Shown piece after piece: positions 10,411 through 19,850 of a stretch of DNA of 64,000 nucleotides. The DNA lies in the NCBI GenBank assembly GCA_030613505.1, contig JAUWLW010000006.1, positions 1 to 64,000 of the forward strand, given 5' to 3'. Position 1 is the stretch's first letter, and each line of letters starts with the position of its first letter. The translations under genes and the position numbers were made by a program. A model generated the notes under the pieces. That model saw nothing but the letters and a program-made list of their open reading frames with translations. It did no database searches and was not told where the DNA came from. Source of the stretch: Candidatus Zixiibacteriota bacterium. GTDB lineage: Bacteria; RBG-13-66-14; B26-G2; WVWN01.

Positions 10411-11031
10411 CTAAGTCGGCAAGTTATAAGACTTGAGATCGATCGTGATAGGATTATTATTTAAAGTCCATAAGCCGTAGTTCTTGGCCCCCATGCCACC
10501 TACCTTGGAAGGCCACCAGAAAGTCATGTTCCAACCGGAGGAGGTGTAGTCGATCTTGTAACAAACGAAGGAGCCGGCTGGTACCGGGATAGTCGGTTTT
10601 GAGGATACGGTTGCCGTATAGCCTTTTCCCGCGTTCCACTGGTTACCGACCTTCAAGGGGAACTTCAAGAGCATGTAGTAACCGGCGGAAGTTCTGTCGA
10701 GGTAGAGCCTCACGTCGGTATCGGTAACCTTGAGATATTGGGTGTCGTATTTTTGCCAACCGCCGCTGGCCCATACAAAGCTAATTAATTTCTGGGTATT
10801 GCCGGCGGACGGGTGTCCGTACGTGCCCGAGATAACGTACTTAATTAAATTGGCCCCTTCGAATGAGTAAACCCATTCCGAGCCATTGGCGTGGGGGTAG
10901 GTAAACGTCGGCGTCGTCGGGCCCGTGGGATCATCGTCCCCGTCGCACGATACCAACAGCGGGACCGCCGCCGCCAGTAAAATCGCCGAGATTACGATCG
11001 CGTAACGTCCCGCCAAAAACCGCTTCACCAT
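10411..11031 (-). CDS. Lipoprotein, tandem paralog A
   Basis: LLVSCDGDDDPTGPTTPTFTYPHANGSEWVYSFEG...; similar to the neighbouring gene. Confidence 0.75.
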   Translation of the reverse strand: MVKRFLAGRYAIVISAILLAAAVPLLVSCDGDDDPTGPTTPTFTYPHANGSEWVYSFEGANLIKYVISGTYGHPSAGNTQKLISFVWASGGWQKYDTQYLKVTDTDVRLYLDRTSAGYYMLLKFPLKVGNQWNAGKGYTATVSSKPTIPVPAGSFVCYKIDYTSSGWNMTFWWPSKVGGMGAKNYGLWTLNNNPITIDLKSYNLPT

Positions 11032-11132
11032 AAGATCAGCTCCTATCCTTTACGGGTTCGTTAGAACTCCGCGAGAACGACTCTGTTAAGCGTTTTTCTA
11101 CGCCATTGCACCAATCATGCTTACAGATACAG

Positions 11133-11161
11133 ACTATAACCGATAAGCCGGCCGGCCGCAA
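11133..11161 (-). promoter_or_regulatory. Putative promoter of paralog A
   Basis: Minus strand TTGCGG-17 bp-TATAGT, preceded by TTATCGG as in the paralog B promoter. Confidence 0.5.
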
Positions 11162-11224
11162 TAGTTATTTTGACGATGGCGCGCGGCGCCGGACGGGTCG
11201 AATCTAAAGAACCGGGCTACTTTG

Positions 11225-11839
11225 TTAAGTCGGCAGATTGTACCATCCGAGCTCGAGCATAATCGGCTCGCCGCCCAGGGCCCACCAACCGTGGTTTTTG
11301 GCGCCCCACCCGCCTACGCCGCTCGCCCACCAGACCGTGAACGTCCCCAAGCCGCCGGTATAGGCCACGCGGGCGCATTTAAAGGTGCCGGCGCTTACCG
11401 AAACCATCTCACGGGCGACGAACGTCGCCCTCACCCCCGGGCCCGCGTCCCAGCTTCCACCCCGCGTCAGCGGGAACTTGAGCAGCACTATGAACTGGTT
11501 CGCCTCGGCGTCGACGTATACCTTTACGTCGTCGGCAGTCACCTTGAGGTAGTAGACGAACGTCTCCTCCCAACTGGCCTGGCCGCGGATGTACTCGTAC
11601 AATTTCTGCGTCTCGCCGGCCGCGGGGTGGTCGTAGGTCCCGGCGATAACGTACTTCGCGAACTCCATGCTCTCGTACCCGTAAACCCACTCCGCGCCGT
11701 CGGGATGGGGGTAGTTGAACGGCAACGTGGGGCCGGTGGGGCCCTCCTCCTCGCCGCAGGAAAATAGAAACGGAATCGCCGCCGCCAACGCGACGCCCGT
11801 GATTACGGCGCTCCCTTTCGTTAAAAGCCGACGCAACAT
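11225..11839 (-). CDS. Lipoprotein, tandem paralog B
   Basis: MLRRLLTKGSAVITGVALAAAIPFLFSCGEEEGPTGPTLPFNYPHPDGAEWVYGYES; same architecture as paralog A and ends YNLPT. Confidence 0.75.
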   Translation of the reverse strand: MLRRLLTKGSAVITGVALAAAIPFLFSCGEEEGPTGPTLPFNYPHPDGAEWVYGYESMEFAKYVIAGTYDHPAAGETQKLYEYIRGQASWEETFVYYLKVTADDVKVYVDAEANQFIVLLKFPLTRGGSWDAGPGVRATFVAREMVSVSAGTFKCARVAYTGGLGTFTVWWASGVGGWGAKNHGWWALGGEPIMLELGWYNLPT

Positions 11840-11907
11840 ATGACAACCCAGCGGCTGCTCGCCCGAGCCGTTCCGACCCAACGACGCTACGACAAGGCCG
11901 CGCACCG

Positions 11908-11936
11908 AATATAACCGATAACGGCCGCTCCCGCAA
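11908..11936 (-). promoter_or_regulatory. Putative promoter of paralog B
   Basis: Minus strand TTGCGG-17 bp-TATATT. Confidence 0.5.
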
Positions 11937-11985
11937 CGGTTTTTGACGCTGACACGCCACGGCCTTATATGTTATATATTCCGAC

Positions 11986-12708
11986 GTGAGCTACGAGCAC
12001 TCCGCACGGTTTTACGACCTCTTCGGCGCCAGGGACGACGGCGACTTCCTGGCCGAGCTGGCAGCGCGGTGCGGCGGCCCGGCGTTGGTCGCCGGGGCGG
12101 GGACGGCGCGGGAGGCGCTCGTCCTGGCAGACGCGGGGTTGGAGGTGGTCGCCTTCGACGCCTCGCCCGCCATGCTGGCGGTAGCCGCCGGGAAGGTCGC
12201 CGAGCGTAAGCTCGCGCGCCGCGTTCGGCTGGTCCGCGCCGACGCACGTCGCTTTCACTTTCGGCGCCGCTTCCCGCTCGTCGTGGCGCTGAACGTGTTC
12301 GACCACTTCGTCGCCGACGGCGACGCCGCGGCGGCCCTCCGGAACGTCAAAGGCCACCTCGCGCCCGGCGGCCGGGCCGTGCTCAACGCGAACACGCCCG
12401 CTTGGCGTCCCAACGTCGACCCGACGGAGGAGGCGCGAACGCCGGGTAACCGCCGCGTCACCCGCCGGGTGAAATTCGCGCCCACGACGCGGCGCAACGT
12501 CTACGCCGTCGAGCTCTGGTTCGACGTATTCCGCCGCGACCAGCTCGTGGAGCGTCACCTCGAGAAGAGCGACGCGCGGCTGTTCCGGCCCGACGAATTG
12601 CGGCGGCTCGCGGCCTCGGCGGGGTTGACGGTCGAGGATACCTATTCCAACTTCGCCGGTACGCGCTTCAAGGCCGGCGACGGCCGGGCCGTATTCATCT
12701 TTAAATAA
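11986..12708 (+). CDS. Class I SAM-dependent methyltransferase
   Basis: ALVAGAGTAREALVLADAGLEVVAFDASPAMLAVAAGK...LNVFDHF; GTG start. Confidence 0.85.
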   Translation: MSYEHSARFYDLFGARDDGDFLAELAARCGGPALVAGAGTAREALVLADAGLEVVAFDASPAMLAVAAGKVAERKLARRVRLVRADARRFHFRRRFPLVVALNVFDHFVADGDAAAALRNVKGHLAPGGRAVLNANTPAWRPNVDPTEEARTPGNRRVTRRVKFAPTTRRNVYAVELWFDVFRRDQLVERHLEKSDARLFRPDELRRLAASAGLTVEDTYSNFAGTRFKAGDGRAVFIFK

Positions 12709-12736
12709 AAAAGGCGCCGCGGCCGGCGCCCGGTCG

Positions 12737-13342
12737 TCAGCCCACCCGGGGCCCGCGTCTGGTGTAATATTTGAACCCCATCAACTCGTCGAGGCGGGTA
12801 TACCGCGCGGCCAACTTGCGCAGCAGGTACGCCGGCTTCTTGTAGTACGCCGCCCAGTAGAGGAACAACAGCTCGAAGGCGCTCGACTCGACCCACCCCA
12901 CTTCCCTGGTATAACCCGCTACGGCAGACGCGCCGGTTTTCTTCAGGAATTCCTTGAGCTGGGCGTCGACCGCCCGCAGCGTCTTGCAGCTCCCGAAATA
13001 AACGAGTTTATCCTTGAACGCGCCTCGAGCGAGGTCGGCTATTTCGGCCAGCGTCACGTCTTCCTCGGGCGATATGCGCAGCTTGCCGCGCGCGCCGTGA
13101 AACGACAGATAGACGATATGGTAGTCGCGGAAGTACTTCCGCTGGCGCAGGTAGTACGCGAACTCGGACTTGGTCCCGCACCGGCGGTAGATGAATTTAA
13201 TCTCGCCCCGCCGCTGCAGCATCTGCAGTAGCGGCTTCACCGACTCCTCGCTGCGGATGTCCGGCGACCACTCGCCCTCCAGGCAGAGGATCTTATCGAG
13301 GACGCGGAGTTTCCTGCGAGCTTTTTTCGTACACTTCTTCAT
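12737..13342 (-). CDS. Caspase/CHAT-like (clan CD-like) hypothetical protein, DUF6642-like
   Basis: Candidate His-Gly (YLSFHGARGKL) and Gly-Ser-Cys (LVYFGSCKTL) motifs, then SAVAGYTREVGWVESSAFELLFL. Confidence 0.55.
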   Translation of the reverse strand: MKKCTKKARRKLRVLDKILCLEGEWSPDIRSEESVKPLLQMLQRRGEIKFIYRRCGTKSEFAYYLRQRKYFRDYHIVYLSFHGARGKLRISPEEDVTLAEIADLARGAFKDKLVYFGSCKTLRAVDAQLKEFLKKTGASAVAGYTREVGWVESSAFELLFLYWAAYYKKPAYLLRKLAARYTRLDELMGFKYYTRRGPRVG

Positions 13343-13380
13343 AACAATTATACCGGCGGACCGGCGTCTACCGCCCCCGC

Positions 13381-13965
13381 CTACTCACCTTTTAAATCCT
13401 GCACCGTAAACACCGCCCGAAACTCCAGCCCCGCCGCCTCGACGGCCTCCCGGGCGCCCTCGCCGCGGTCCACCAGCAGCACGACGGCCAGCGGCTCGAT
13501 GCCCGCGGCCCGGGCCGCGGCCGCGGCCTTGAGCGCCGACGCCCCCGTCGTCGCCGTGTCCTCGACGACGACGCACCGCTTCACGGGGTCCAAATAACCC
13601 TCGAGCTGGCGGCCGGCGCCGTGGCCCTTCGGCTCCTTGCGGCAGTAGACCGGGTAGAGCTCGTACCCGGCGGCCGCCGCGGCCGTCGCCGTGGCCGTGA
13701 TTATGGGGTCCGCGCCCAGCGTCATGCCGGTTATGCCGAGCGGTTCGCCGCCCTCCTCCAACAGGTCGCGTATCGCCTCCAGGAAGAGCACGCCCGCCAG
13801 GACCGCGCCGCGCTGGTGAATCGTTACGCGCCGGCCGTCTATGTAATACTTGCTCTTCTTGCCCGAGGCGAGCGTGAAATCGCCCTCGGCGTACGCCACC
13901 TCGCGTATGAGCGCCAGCATCTCCGCGCGCGCCTCCGCGAGTGGGATATCGAATATATTACCCAT
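13381..13965 (-). CDS. pyrE: Orotate phosphoribosyltransferase
   Basis: PRPP motif VVVEDTATTGASAL; FTLASGKKSKYYIDGR. Confidence 0.93.
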   Translation of the reverse strand: MGNIFDIPLAEARAEMLALIREVAYAEGDFTLASGKKSKYYIDGRRVTIHQRGAVLAGVLFLEAIRDLLEEGGEPLGITGMTLGADPIITATATAAAAAGYELYPVYCRKEPKGHGAGRQLEGYLDPVKRCVVVEDTATTGASALKAAAAARAAGIEPLAVVLLVDRGEGAREAVEAAGLEFRAVFTVQDLKGE

Positions 13966-13968
13966 ATC

Positions 13969-15036
13969 TCAAGGGGCGTCGTAGCCGCCGTCCTCCTCGA
14001 AGGGCAGCGGTTCGATTTCGGGAAGGTCGCGGGGCGGCTTCTTCCCCAGGTGCTCGTACGCCCGGCGCGTCGCCACACGGCCCCGCTGCGTCCGGCCCAG
14101 AAAGCCTATCTTGAGCAGGAACGGCTCGACGACGTCGGCCAGCGTGTCCTCCTCCTCGTTGAGCGTCGCGGCCAGCGCTTTCAGGCCCACCGGGCCGCCG
14201 TCGTAAGTTTCGATAATAACTTCCAGCACGCGCCGGTCGAGGACGTCCAGCCCCTCCGCGTCTATGCCCAATAGCGAGAGCGCCTCGGCCGCGGCCTCGT
14301 CGTCCAACTCGTCCCGCCCCTTGACCTGGGCGTAATCGCGGACGCGCCTCAACAGGCGGTTCGCCACGCGCGGCGTACCCCGCGCCCGCCGCGCCACCGC
14401 CTTCGCGCCGCCGGTCGTCAGCGGCACGTCCAATATTTCGGCCGAGCGAAGGAGGATCCGTTCCAGGTCCGCCGGCGGGTAGAACTCTAAGTGGTGGAAC
14501 AGGCCGAAGCGGTCGCGGAGGGGCGTGGTGAGCAGCCCCACGCGCGTCGTCGCGCCGACGAGCGTGAAGCACTTCAGGTTGAACTTCACGGTCCGGGCGT
14601 CGGGCCCCTTGTCCAGAATGAAGTCGATCTTGAATTCCTCCAGCGCCGGGTACAGGAACTCCTCCACCACCCGCGGTAGGCGGTGTATTTCGTCGATGAA
14701 GAGGATGTCGCCCTCCCCGAGGTTGGTCAGAAGGCCCATGAGGTCGCCGGGGCGCTCGAGCGCCGGGCCGGAGGTGGCGGTGATGTGCGCTTCCAGCTCG
14801 TTGGCGACGACGTAGGCCAGCGTCGTCTTGCCCAGGCCGGGCGGGCTGTAGAGGAGGAGGTGGTCCAGCGGCTCGCCGCGCTCGCGCGCCGCGTCCACGG
14901 CGATCTTCAAATTGTCCAACACCGCCTGCTGGCCCACGAACTCGTCGAAGCGGCGGGGCCGCAGCGGCGCCGTGAACGTGGCGTCCTCCGGCTTCTCCTC
15001 CCGGCCTATGAGCTCGTTGCGCGTTACTTCCGCCAT
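13969..15036 (-). CDS. ruvB: Holliday junction branch migration helicase RuvB
   Basis: LRPRRFDEFVGQQAVLDNLKIAVDAARERGEPLDHLLLYSPPGLGKTTLA; start overlaps ruvA stop. Confidence 0.97.
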   Translation of the reverse strand: MAEVTRNELIGREEKPEDATFTAPLRPRRFDEFVGQQAVLDNLKIAVDAARERGEPLDHLLLYSPPGLGKTTLAYVVANELEAHITATSGPALERPGDLMGLLTNLGEGDILFIDEIHRLPRVVEEFLYPALEEFKIDFILDKGPDARTVKFNLKCFTLVGATTRVGLLTTPLRDRFGLFHHLEFYPPADLERILLRSAEILDVPLTTGGAKAVARRARGTPRVANRLLRRVRDYAQVKGRDELDDEAAAEALSLLGIDAEGLDVLDRRVLEVIIETYDGGPVGLKALAATLNEEEDTLADVVEPFLLKIGFLGRTQRGRVATRRAYEHLGKKPPRDLPEIEPLPFEEDGGYDAP

Positions 15037-15656
15037 CACTTGGCCCTTTGGCCGGCGTAGATGAGCGCGAGCACCTCTTCCGCGGTGGCGCAATCGCGGG
15101 CGCCGTCGCCGAGGTTATCCATCAAGGCCCGTATCTCGGGGCGGCTGTAGCCGAGCTGCTCGAGTACCGCCTCCGCCTCCAAGAGCGCCTCCGCGGCGCT
15201 CGGCGCCGCGACCTCCGCCCGCGTCCGGCACAGCGCGGCCGCGGCGACCTTATCCTTGAGCTTGTGGATAATCTCCTCGGCGCGCTTGCGGCCTACGCCG
15301 GGTAGGAGCGTGAGGGCGGCGACGTCCTCCTCGATAATGGCCCGCGCCACGCGCGCGAAAGGAAGCGTTAACGCCCGCGCCCCGGCCTTGGGGCCGATGC
15401 CCGAGACCGAGATGAAGTGCTCGAAGAACTCGCGCTCGACGTCGTTAACGAAGCCGACGAGGAGAGGCGTAATGCGGGAGGGGGTCGCGACGAGGTGGTA
15501 CGAGATGACGAGCGAGACCTCGTCGCCCGGGCCGAATCTCTCGAGCTGCGCCGCCACCGCGCCCGGCAGCAACACGTCGTAGCCGACGCCGCCCGCCTCC
15601 AACACGACGGCGTCGCGCTTCTTCTTCAGTACTATCCCTCTCAGGTGCGATATCAT
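15036..15656 (-). CDS. ruvA: Holliday junction branch migration protein RuvA
   Basis: MISHLRGIVLKKKRDAVVLEAGGVGYDVLL; adjacent to ruvB and ruvC. Confidence 0.95.
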   Translation of the reverse strand: MISHLRGIVLKKKRDAVVLEAGGVGYDVLLPGAVAAQLERFGPGDEVSLVISYHLVATPSRITPLLVGFVNDVEREFFEHFISVSGIGPKAGARALTLPFARVARAIIEEDVAALTLLPGVGRKRAEEIIHKLKDKVAAAALCRTRAEVAAPSAAEALLEAEAVLEQLGYSRPEIRALMDNLGDGARDCATAEEVLALIYAGQRAK

Positions 15657-16144
15657 CGCGTATTGTTTCGGCGCGCGGACAGGAAGTGGCCGCACAGCGC
15701 GAGCGCCAGCGCGTCCGCCTCGTGCTGCGTCGCCGGCGGCTCCTTCAAATCCAAATGCCTTACGACCATCCGCGAGACCTGGTCCTTGGAGGCGCCGCCC
15801 GCGCCCACCACGGCCTGCTTGACCCGCCGCGCCGGAAACTCGAGCACCGGCGTCCCCGCCTCGGCGCAAGCCTCCAATATTACGCCCCGCGCCTGCGCCA
15901 TCTGGAGCGCCGTCTTGGGGTAGTCCGCGTGGGAGAAGAGCATCTCCACCGCCACCGCCTCCGGTTTGACGGCGCCCAGGACCTCGAGCGTGAAACTCCG
16001 AATAGCGGCCAAGCGCTCCGGCAACGGCCACTTGACGGGCGGCGCCGCGGTATCGCCGTACGATTTATAATACGCCCTGCCGCGACTCTCGACGCAACCG
16101 AAACCCGAGGCCGTCAAGCCCGGGTCGATGCCCAGGATCTTCAT
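15653..16144 (-). CDS. ruvC: Crossover junction endodeoxyribonuclease RuvC
   Basis: MKILGIDPGLTASGFGCVE; AVEMLF; HEADALALALCG. Confidence 0.96.
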   Translation of the reverse strand: MKILGIDPGLTASGFGCVESRGRAYYKSYGDTAAPPVKWPLPERLAAIRSFTLEVLGAVKPEAVAVEMLFSHADYPKTALQMAQARGVILEACAEAGTPVLEFPARRVKQAVVGAGGASKDQVSRMVVRHLDLKEPPATQHEADALALALCGHFLSARRNNTR

Positions 16145-16176
16145 TATAATATTAAAACGTACGCCGCTTTAACAAG

Positions 16177-16198
16177 ACCCGCCGTGCGGCGGGCCTGC
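16177..16198 (-). terminator. Hairpin/terminator
   Basis: GCCCGCCGCACGGCGGGTCTTGTT on minus strand downstream of the 16207 gene. Confidence 0.5.
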
Positions 16199-16206
16199 GT
16201 CGGCTG

Positions 16207-17286
16207 CTACTCCTCGGCCGCCAAAGCGTTCAGCGCCGCCGCCATTATGTCCGCGATGCGGTTGACGTACCCCGCGTTCTCGGGCGCGAACGAGAAGAAG
16301 GCCAACTTCCCGGCGCCCACCGGCCGCACCATGCCGTAACAGAGGCCGTCGCTCGGGCCCACGAAAAACGACGCCGCGTTCGCCGGAGGCCGGAACCCGT
16401 CGCCCCAGTTGCCGATTATCGTCAGGTCGTTCGACAGGCTGTACTTCTCCTGCGGCAAAGACGCCGCCGGCCCGGCCGCCACCTCGGCCACCTGCGTGTC
16501 GGCCTGGTACGACGTTATCCCCAAGACCTGCCGCGTAAACGGCGTACGGCCCCGCGACGCATCCGACAGGTAGTTTTGCGACACCAGCAACAGCCGGCCG
16601 CCGCCCTCGACGTACGACGCCATCGCGCGCTCGTCCGCCGCCGAGATGACCACCGGCCGCGCGTCCAGGCCGTTGAACCAGACGACGAGCGGATACGGGG
16701 CGAGCTCCGCCGCGGACGGGCCGTCGCGGCCGGCGCGCACGACGTACACGTCAAACGTTACGCCCAGCCGCTGTAGCGCGTCGCGGTACTTGCCGTCGAC
16801 GTCGACGCTGTACTTGTTGCCGTTGCCCGGGCCGTCGTCGTCGTCCACGAGCAACAGCTTGCGGTTCGATAAGAAGCGCTTGAAGAGGGGCTCGGGCCGC
16901 GGCGGCGCAAGTTCGAGGCGCCGGAAGACGTCGACTACTACGACCGCGGCCTCGCGGTGCGAATACGCCCGAAACGTGCCGACGTCGGCCGTAGTGGTTA
17001 TGATAAAGGTGGTCGCGCCCTTCGCCCGGGCAACGCGTATGTTTTGTATGCGACCCGCGGGCGCGGTTAATAACCCCTTCGGCGCGTCGCCGGCCACCGT
17101 GAGGACCAGCGTCCGCGGCTCGCCGCCGGCCTCGCACGTGAACGTCGTCGCCTCGTCCAGGACGACGGTCAGCTCCGTGTAAACTTCGTACGCGTCGACC
17201 GAGATGGAGCGAACCGAAACGGCGCAGGCGGCCGCGGCGACGAGAATCGGCGCAACGAACCAGAGCGGAGCCGCCGTCGTCCTCAC
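16207..17286 (-). CDS. Secreted protein with ThuA/GATase-like C-terminal region
   Basis: GTG start overlaps upstream stop; KLLLVDDDDGPGNGNKYSVDVDGKYRDALQRLGVTFDVYVV...YPLVVWFNGLDA...MASYVEGGGRLLLVSQNYL. Confidence 0.6.
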   Translation of the reverse strand: MRTTAAPLWFVAPILVAAAACAVSVRSISVDAYEVYTELTVVLDEATTFTCEAGGEPRTLVLTVAGDAPKGLLTAPAGRIQNIRVARAKGATTFIITTTADVGTFRAYSHREAAVVVVDVFRRLELAPPRPEPLFKRFLSNRKLLLVDDDDGPGNGNKYSVDVDGKYRDALQRLGVTFDVYVVRAGRDGPSAAELAPYPLVVWFNGLDARPVVISAADERAMASYVEGGGRLLLVSQNYLSDASRGRTPFTRQVLGITSYQADTQVAEVAAGPAASLPQEKYSLSNDLTIIGNWGDGFRPPANAASFFVGPSDGLCYGMVRPVGAGKLAFFSFAPENAGYVNRIADIMAAALNALAAEE

Positions 17287-17897
17287 TTCACGACCGCTAT
17301 CTTGCCGGTGTGCTTCTCGCCGTTGGGAAGCTCGACGACGAACATGTACGTGCCGGCCGCGACCATGTCGCCCCGTTCGTTGCGTCCGTCCCATTGGAGA
17401 GGGGAGCCCGAGACTTTGACGAGCTCGCGACCCTCCATGTCGTAGATGGCCGCGGTCGAGCCGGAGGGAGCGCCTTCGAACGTCAGCTGACCTATGCCGG
17501 TAGAGAGGTCGAACGGGTTGGGCGTGGCGTATACCTCCGGCAGCACGGGGGCGCCGCCTATGACGGTCACGTTCACCGACGCCTCGGAGCCCAGGCCGCC
17601 CGCCTCCTCGACGACGATGCGGTACGCGGGAAGCGCGTCCGCCGGGACCCGCCACATTATCATGCCGTTGGTTTCGGCGCTATATTCGCCGATCCTATTG
17701 CGGCGGCCGTCCCACTTCAACCATACGTCGACGGCGTTAGTGGTGAAGTTGCGCCACGTGATGCGCACCACCTGGCCCGGCTTGATCTGGGCATCGTCAG
17801 GCGGATTGGTAATGGTGAGCTCGCCGATGGCCCACGCCGCCGCGGCCGCGCCGAGCAACGTGCCTACAACTAAGCCGTATTTCGCGAAGGATTTCAT
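17283..17897 (-). CDS. Secreted protein with FlgD/Por-tail-like C-terminal domain
   Basis: Signal peptide; YATPNPFDLSTGIGQLTFEGAPSGSTAAIYDMEGRELVKV...WDGRNERGDMVAAGTYMFVVELPNGEKHTGKIAVVK. Confidence 0.75.
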   Translation of the reverse strand: MKSFAKYGLVVGTLLGAAAAAWAIGELTITNPPDDAQIKPGQVVRITWRNFTTNAVDVWLKWDGRRNRIGEYSAETNGMIMWRVPADALPAYRIVVEEAGGLGSEASVNVTVIGGAPVLPEVYATPNPFDLSTGIGQLTFEGAPSGSTAAIYDMEGRELVKVSGSPLQWDGRNERGDMVAAGTYMFVVELPNGEKHTGKIAVVK

Positions 17898-18032
17898 ATG
17901 CGTCTATCCCTCCCGGGCGTGTATCGGGAAGCCGGCGGTTTCTATTTCGTCTTCTAAAAATATAACATAGCCCCGGCCTAAGCGGCAAGCAAAAGCCGCC
18001 CGCGCTTTCTTTCAAACTTCAACGACAGAAGG

Positions 18033-18066
18033 TAAAAAAATGGGCCGACGCGTCGGCCGGCCCATC
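18033..18066 (-). terminator. Rho-independent terminator for the PorV-like gene
   Basis: Minus strand GGGCCGGCCGACGCGTCGGCCCATTTTTTT. Confidence 0.8.
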
Positions 18067-18088
18067 CTAAAATTAGCCGCTGCAATCG

Positions 18089-19009
18089 CTAGAACTGCAT
18101 CCCCAGCGATATCCGGTGCGTGGCGCCGAAAAGGCCCATGTCGGCATAGGCGTAATCGGCCAGGAGGCCTAGGTTGGCGGTGGGCGAATATTTGAAGCCC
18201 AGGCCGCCCGTCAGGCCGTCCTCGTCGTAATTCCCCTTATAGCCGGCGCGGGCGGCGATGGTCTTCATAAACCAGTACTCCACGCCGGTGTTGACCATAA
18301 CGTCGTCGCGGTCGTTGAACTTGACGGCGTCCACCGCGACGGTGAGGTCGTTCGATTCGCCGCCGAAGGGCAACAAGTACGCTACGCCGCCCCGCAACGC
18401 CAGCGGCAGCGGGTCGCCCTCGTCGATGAACTTCATCTCGCCGCCGATGTTGGAGGCCGAAACGCCGACCGCGAGCCCGGGCAGCGGCAGCTCCCCCACC
18501 GCGCCCACGGACCCGGCAAACGCGGAGGCGCTCTCGTCCTCGATCTTGGAGGATACGTATTCCGCCGCGGCGCCCACCGCGAGGAAGTTAAACAACCGGC
18601 GCGCGTACCCGAGCGAGAGCACCATGTCGCTGGCGCCGAATTCGCCGGTGTAGTTCCCCAGCTCGTCGCGGCCGGTGAGCTTACCCATGCCCACCCGGCC
18701 CGCCGAGAAGCCAATCGTCCCCAAGTTGAAAAGCGGGTACGAAAGGCCCAGGTACTCGTAGCGGACATCCTCGAGCCATTCGTTGTGGGTAAAGGATACC
18801 GCGCGGCGGCTATTCACCGCGAGGCCCGCCGGGTTCCAATACAGCGCTTCCGGGCCTTCGGCCGCCGCGGCCTGAGCCTCGCCCATGCCGACCGCCCGGG
18901 CGCCGACGCCGAGCTTCAGAAACGCCGCAGCCGACGAGCCCGCGTCCGCGGCGCCGGCCACGCACGCCGTCGCCAAAGCCGCAACTAAATAGGGTATTAA
19001 TCTCTTCAT
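18089..19009 (-). CDS. PorV/PorQ family outer-membrane protein
   Basis: AAAFLKLGVGARAVGMGEAQAAAAEGPEALYWNPAGLA signature; beta-barrel pattern. Confidence 0.88.
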   Translation of the reverse strand: MKRLIPYLVAALATACVAGAADAGSSAAAFLKLGVGARAVGMGEAQAAAAEGPEALYWNPAGLAVNSRRAVSFTHNEWLEDVRYEYLGLSYPLFNLGTIGFSAGRVGMGKLTGRDELGNYTGEFGASDMVLSLGYARRLFNFLAVGAAAEYVSSKIEDESASAFAGSVGAVGELPLPGLAVGVSASNIGGEMKFIDEGDPLPLALRGGVAYLLPFGGESNDLTVAVDAVKFNDRDDVMVNTGVEYWFMKTIAARAGYKGNYDEDGLTGGLGFKYSPTANLGLLADYAYADMGLFGATHRISLGMQF

Positions 19010-19046
19010 CGTAGTCCTCCACAGAAGCCGAGTGCGTCCCGGCCTG

Positions 19047-19718
19047 CTAACCCAGGCCTCGCCAAACCCGACGCGCTACCAAGCTCACGAGCGATAAAAC
19101 CAGAACCGCGCCTATTCCGTTCTCGACGGCAAGCGCGAGCTGAGCCCAAAAATTGTTCGCCAAAAAAACCGCCGTTCCGGGAAATAACCCCTCGAACCCT
19201 ATTACGAAATAACTCATATAAGATACGACCGCGTACGACGCGAACGCCCGTTGGCCCAGGAACCGCACCGCGAGGACGTCCAGGACGAAGTACAGCACCG
19301 AGAACCAGAACGCGACGTTGAACGTGACCCAGCTCAACCGAAGCGGGCTCGTCCCGTACCGGCTCGAGTAACGCCACAGGCCGAAGGCCCAACTGCGCGC
19401 CAGCGCGCCCACGTCCCGGTAGTCGCGGAACCGGAGGCGGAAGTCGCGACGCGTTAGCTCGAGGCGAGTGCGGTAAAACGCGTCCGCCTCCGCAAACCGT
19501 CCCCCCCGGACCAATAAGTGCTCCAGCCGACCCAAGCCGTAACGCAACGCGTACCGCTCGTCGTCCCCCATTTCTTCGTGGGCCCGCGCCGCGCCGCTTA
19601 AAAACGCCGTCAATACCTCGCGCGCTACGCGCCGTCCCGCGACTAACTCGCCGGCAAGCCTTTCGTACTCGCCGCGCAGTCCGGCCGGATCGGCCTCGCC
19701 TTCATTACGAGAGCACAC
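19047..19718 (-). CDS. Membrane protein resembling the C-terminal channel-like region of pentapeptide-repeat proteins
   Basis: FAEADAFYRTRLELTRRDF...FGLWRYSSRYGTSPLRLSWVTFNVAFWF...LAVENGIGAVLVLSLVSLVARRVWRG. Confidence 0.55.
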   Translation of the reverse strand: MCSRNEGEADPAGLRGEYERLAGELVAGRRVAREVLTAFLSGAARAHEEMGDDERYALRYGLGRLEHLLVRGGRFAEADAFYRTRLELTRRDFRLRFRDYRDVGALARSWAFGLWRYSSRYGTSPLRLSWVTFNVAFWFSVLYFVLDVLAVRFLGQRAFASYAVVSYMSYFVIGFEGLFPGTAVFLANNFWAQLALAVENGIGAVLVLSLVSLVARRVWRGLG

Positions 19719-19784
19719 TTGTATACGCGTTAGATATTAGCACTGCGCCGGCGGCCTGTCAAGCCGGCCGGCCCGAAAAAGCCC

Positions 19785-19813
19785 TTGACATCGTGTTAGC
19801 AATATGCTATATA
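19785..19813 (+). promoter_or_regulatory. Sigma70-like promoter
   Basis: TTGACA-17 bp-TATATA, with palindrome GCTATATA-T-TATATAGC (19806-19822) over the -10. Confidence 0.7.
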
Positions 19814-19850
19814 TTATATAGCACAACGAAAGGGGGTGCGGCATCTTCAC

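Noticed and set aside
13381-16144. ruvC-ruvA-ruvB-pyrE cluster
   Set aside because: Ordinary housekeeping genes with normal overlaps; nothing unusual to report.
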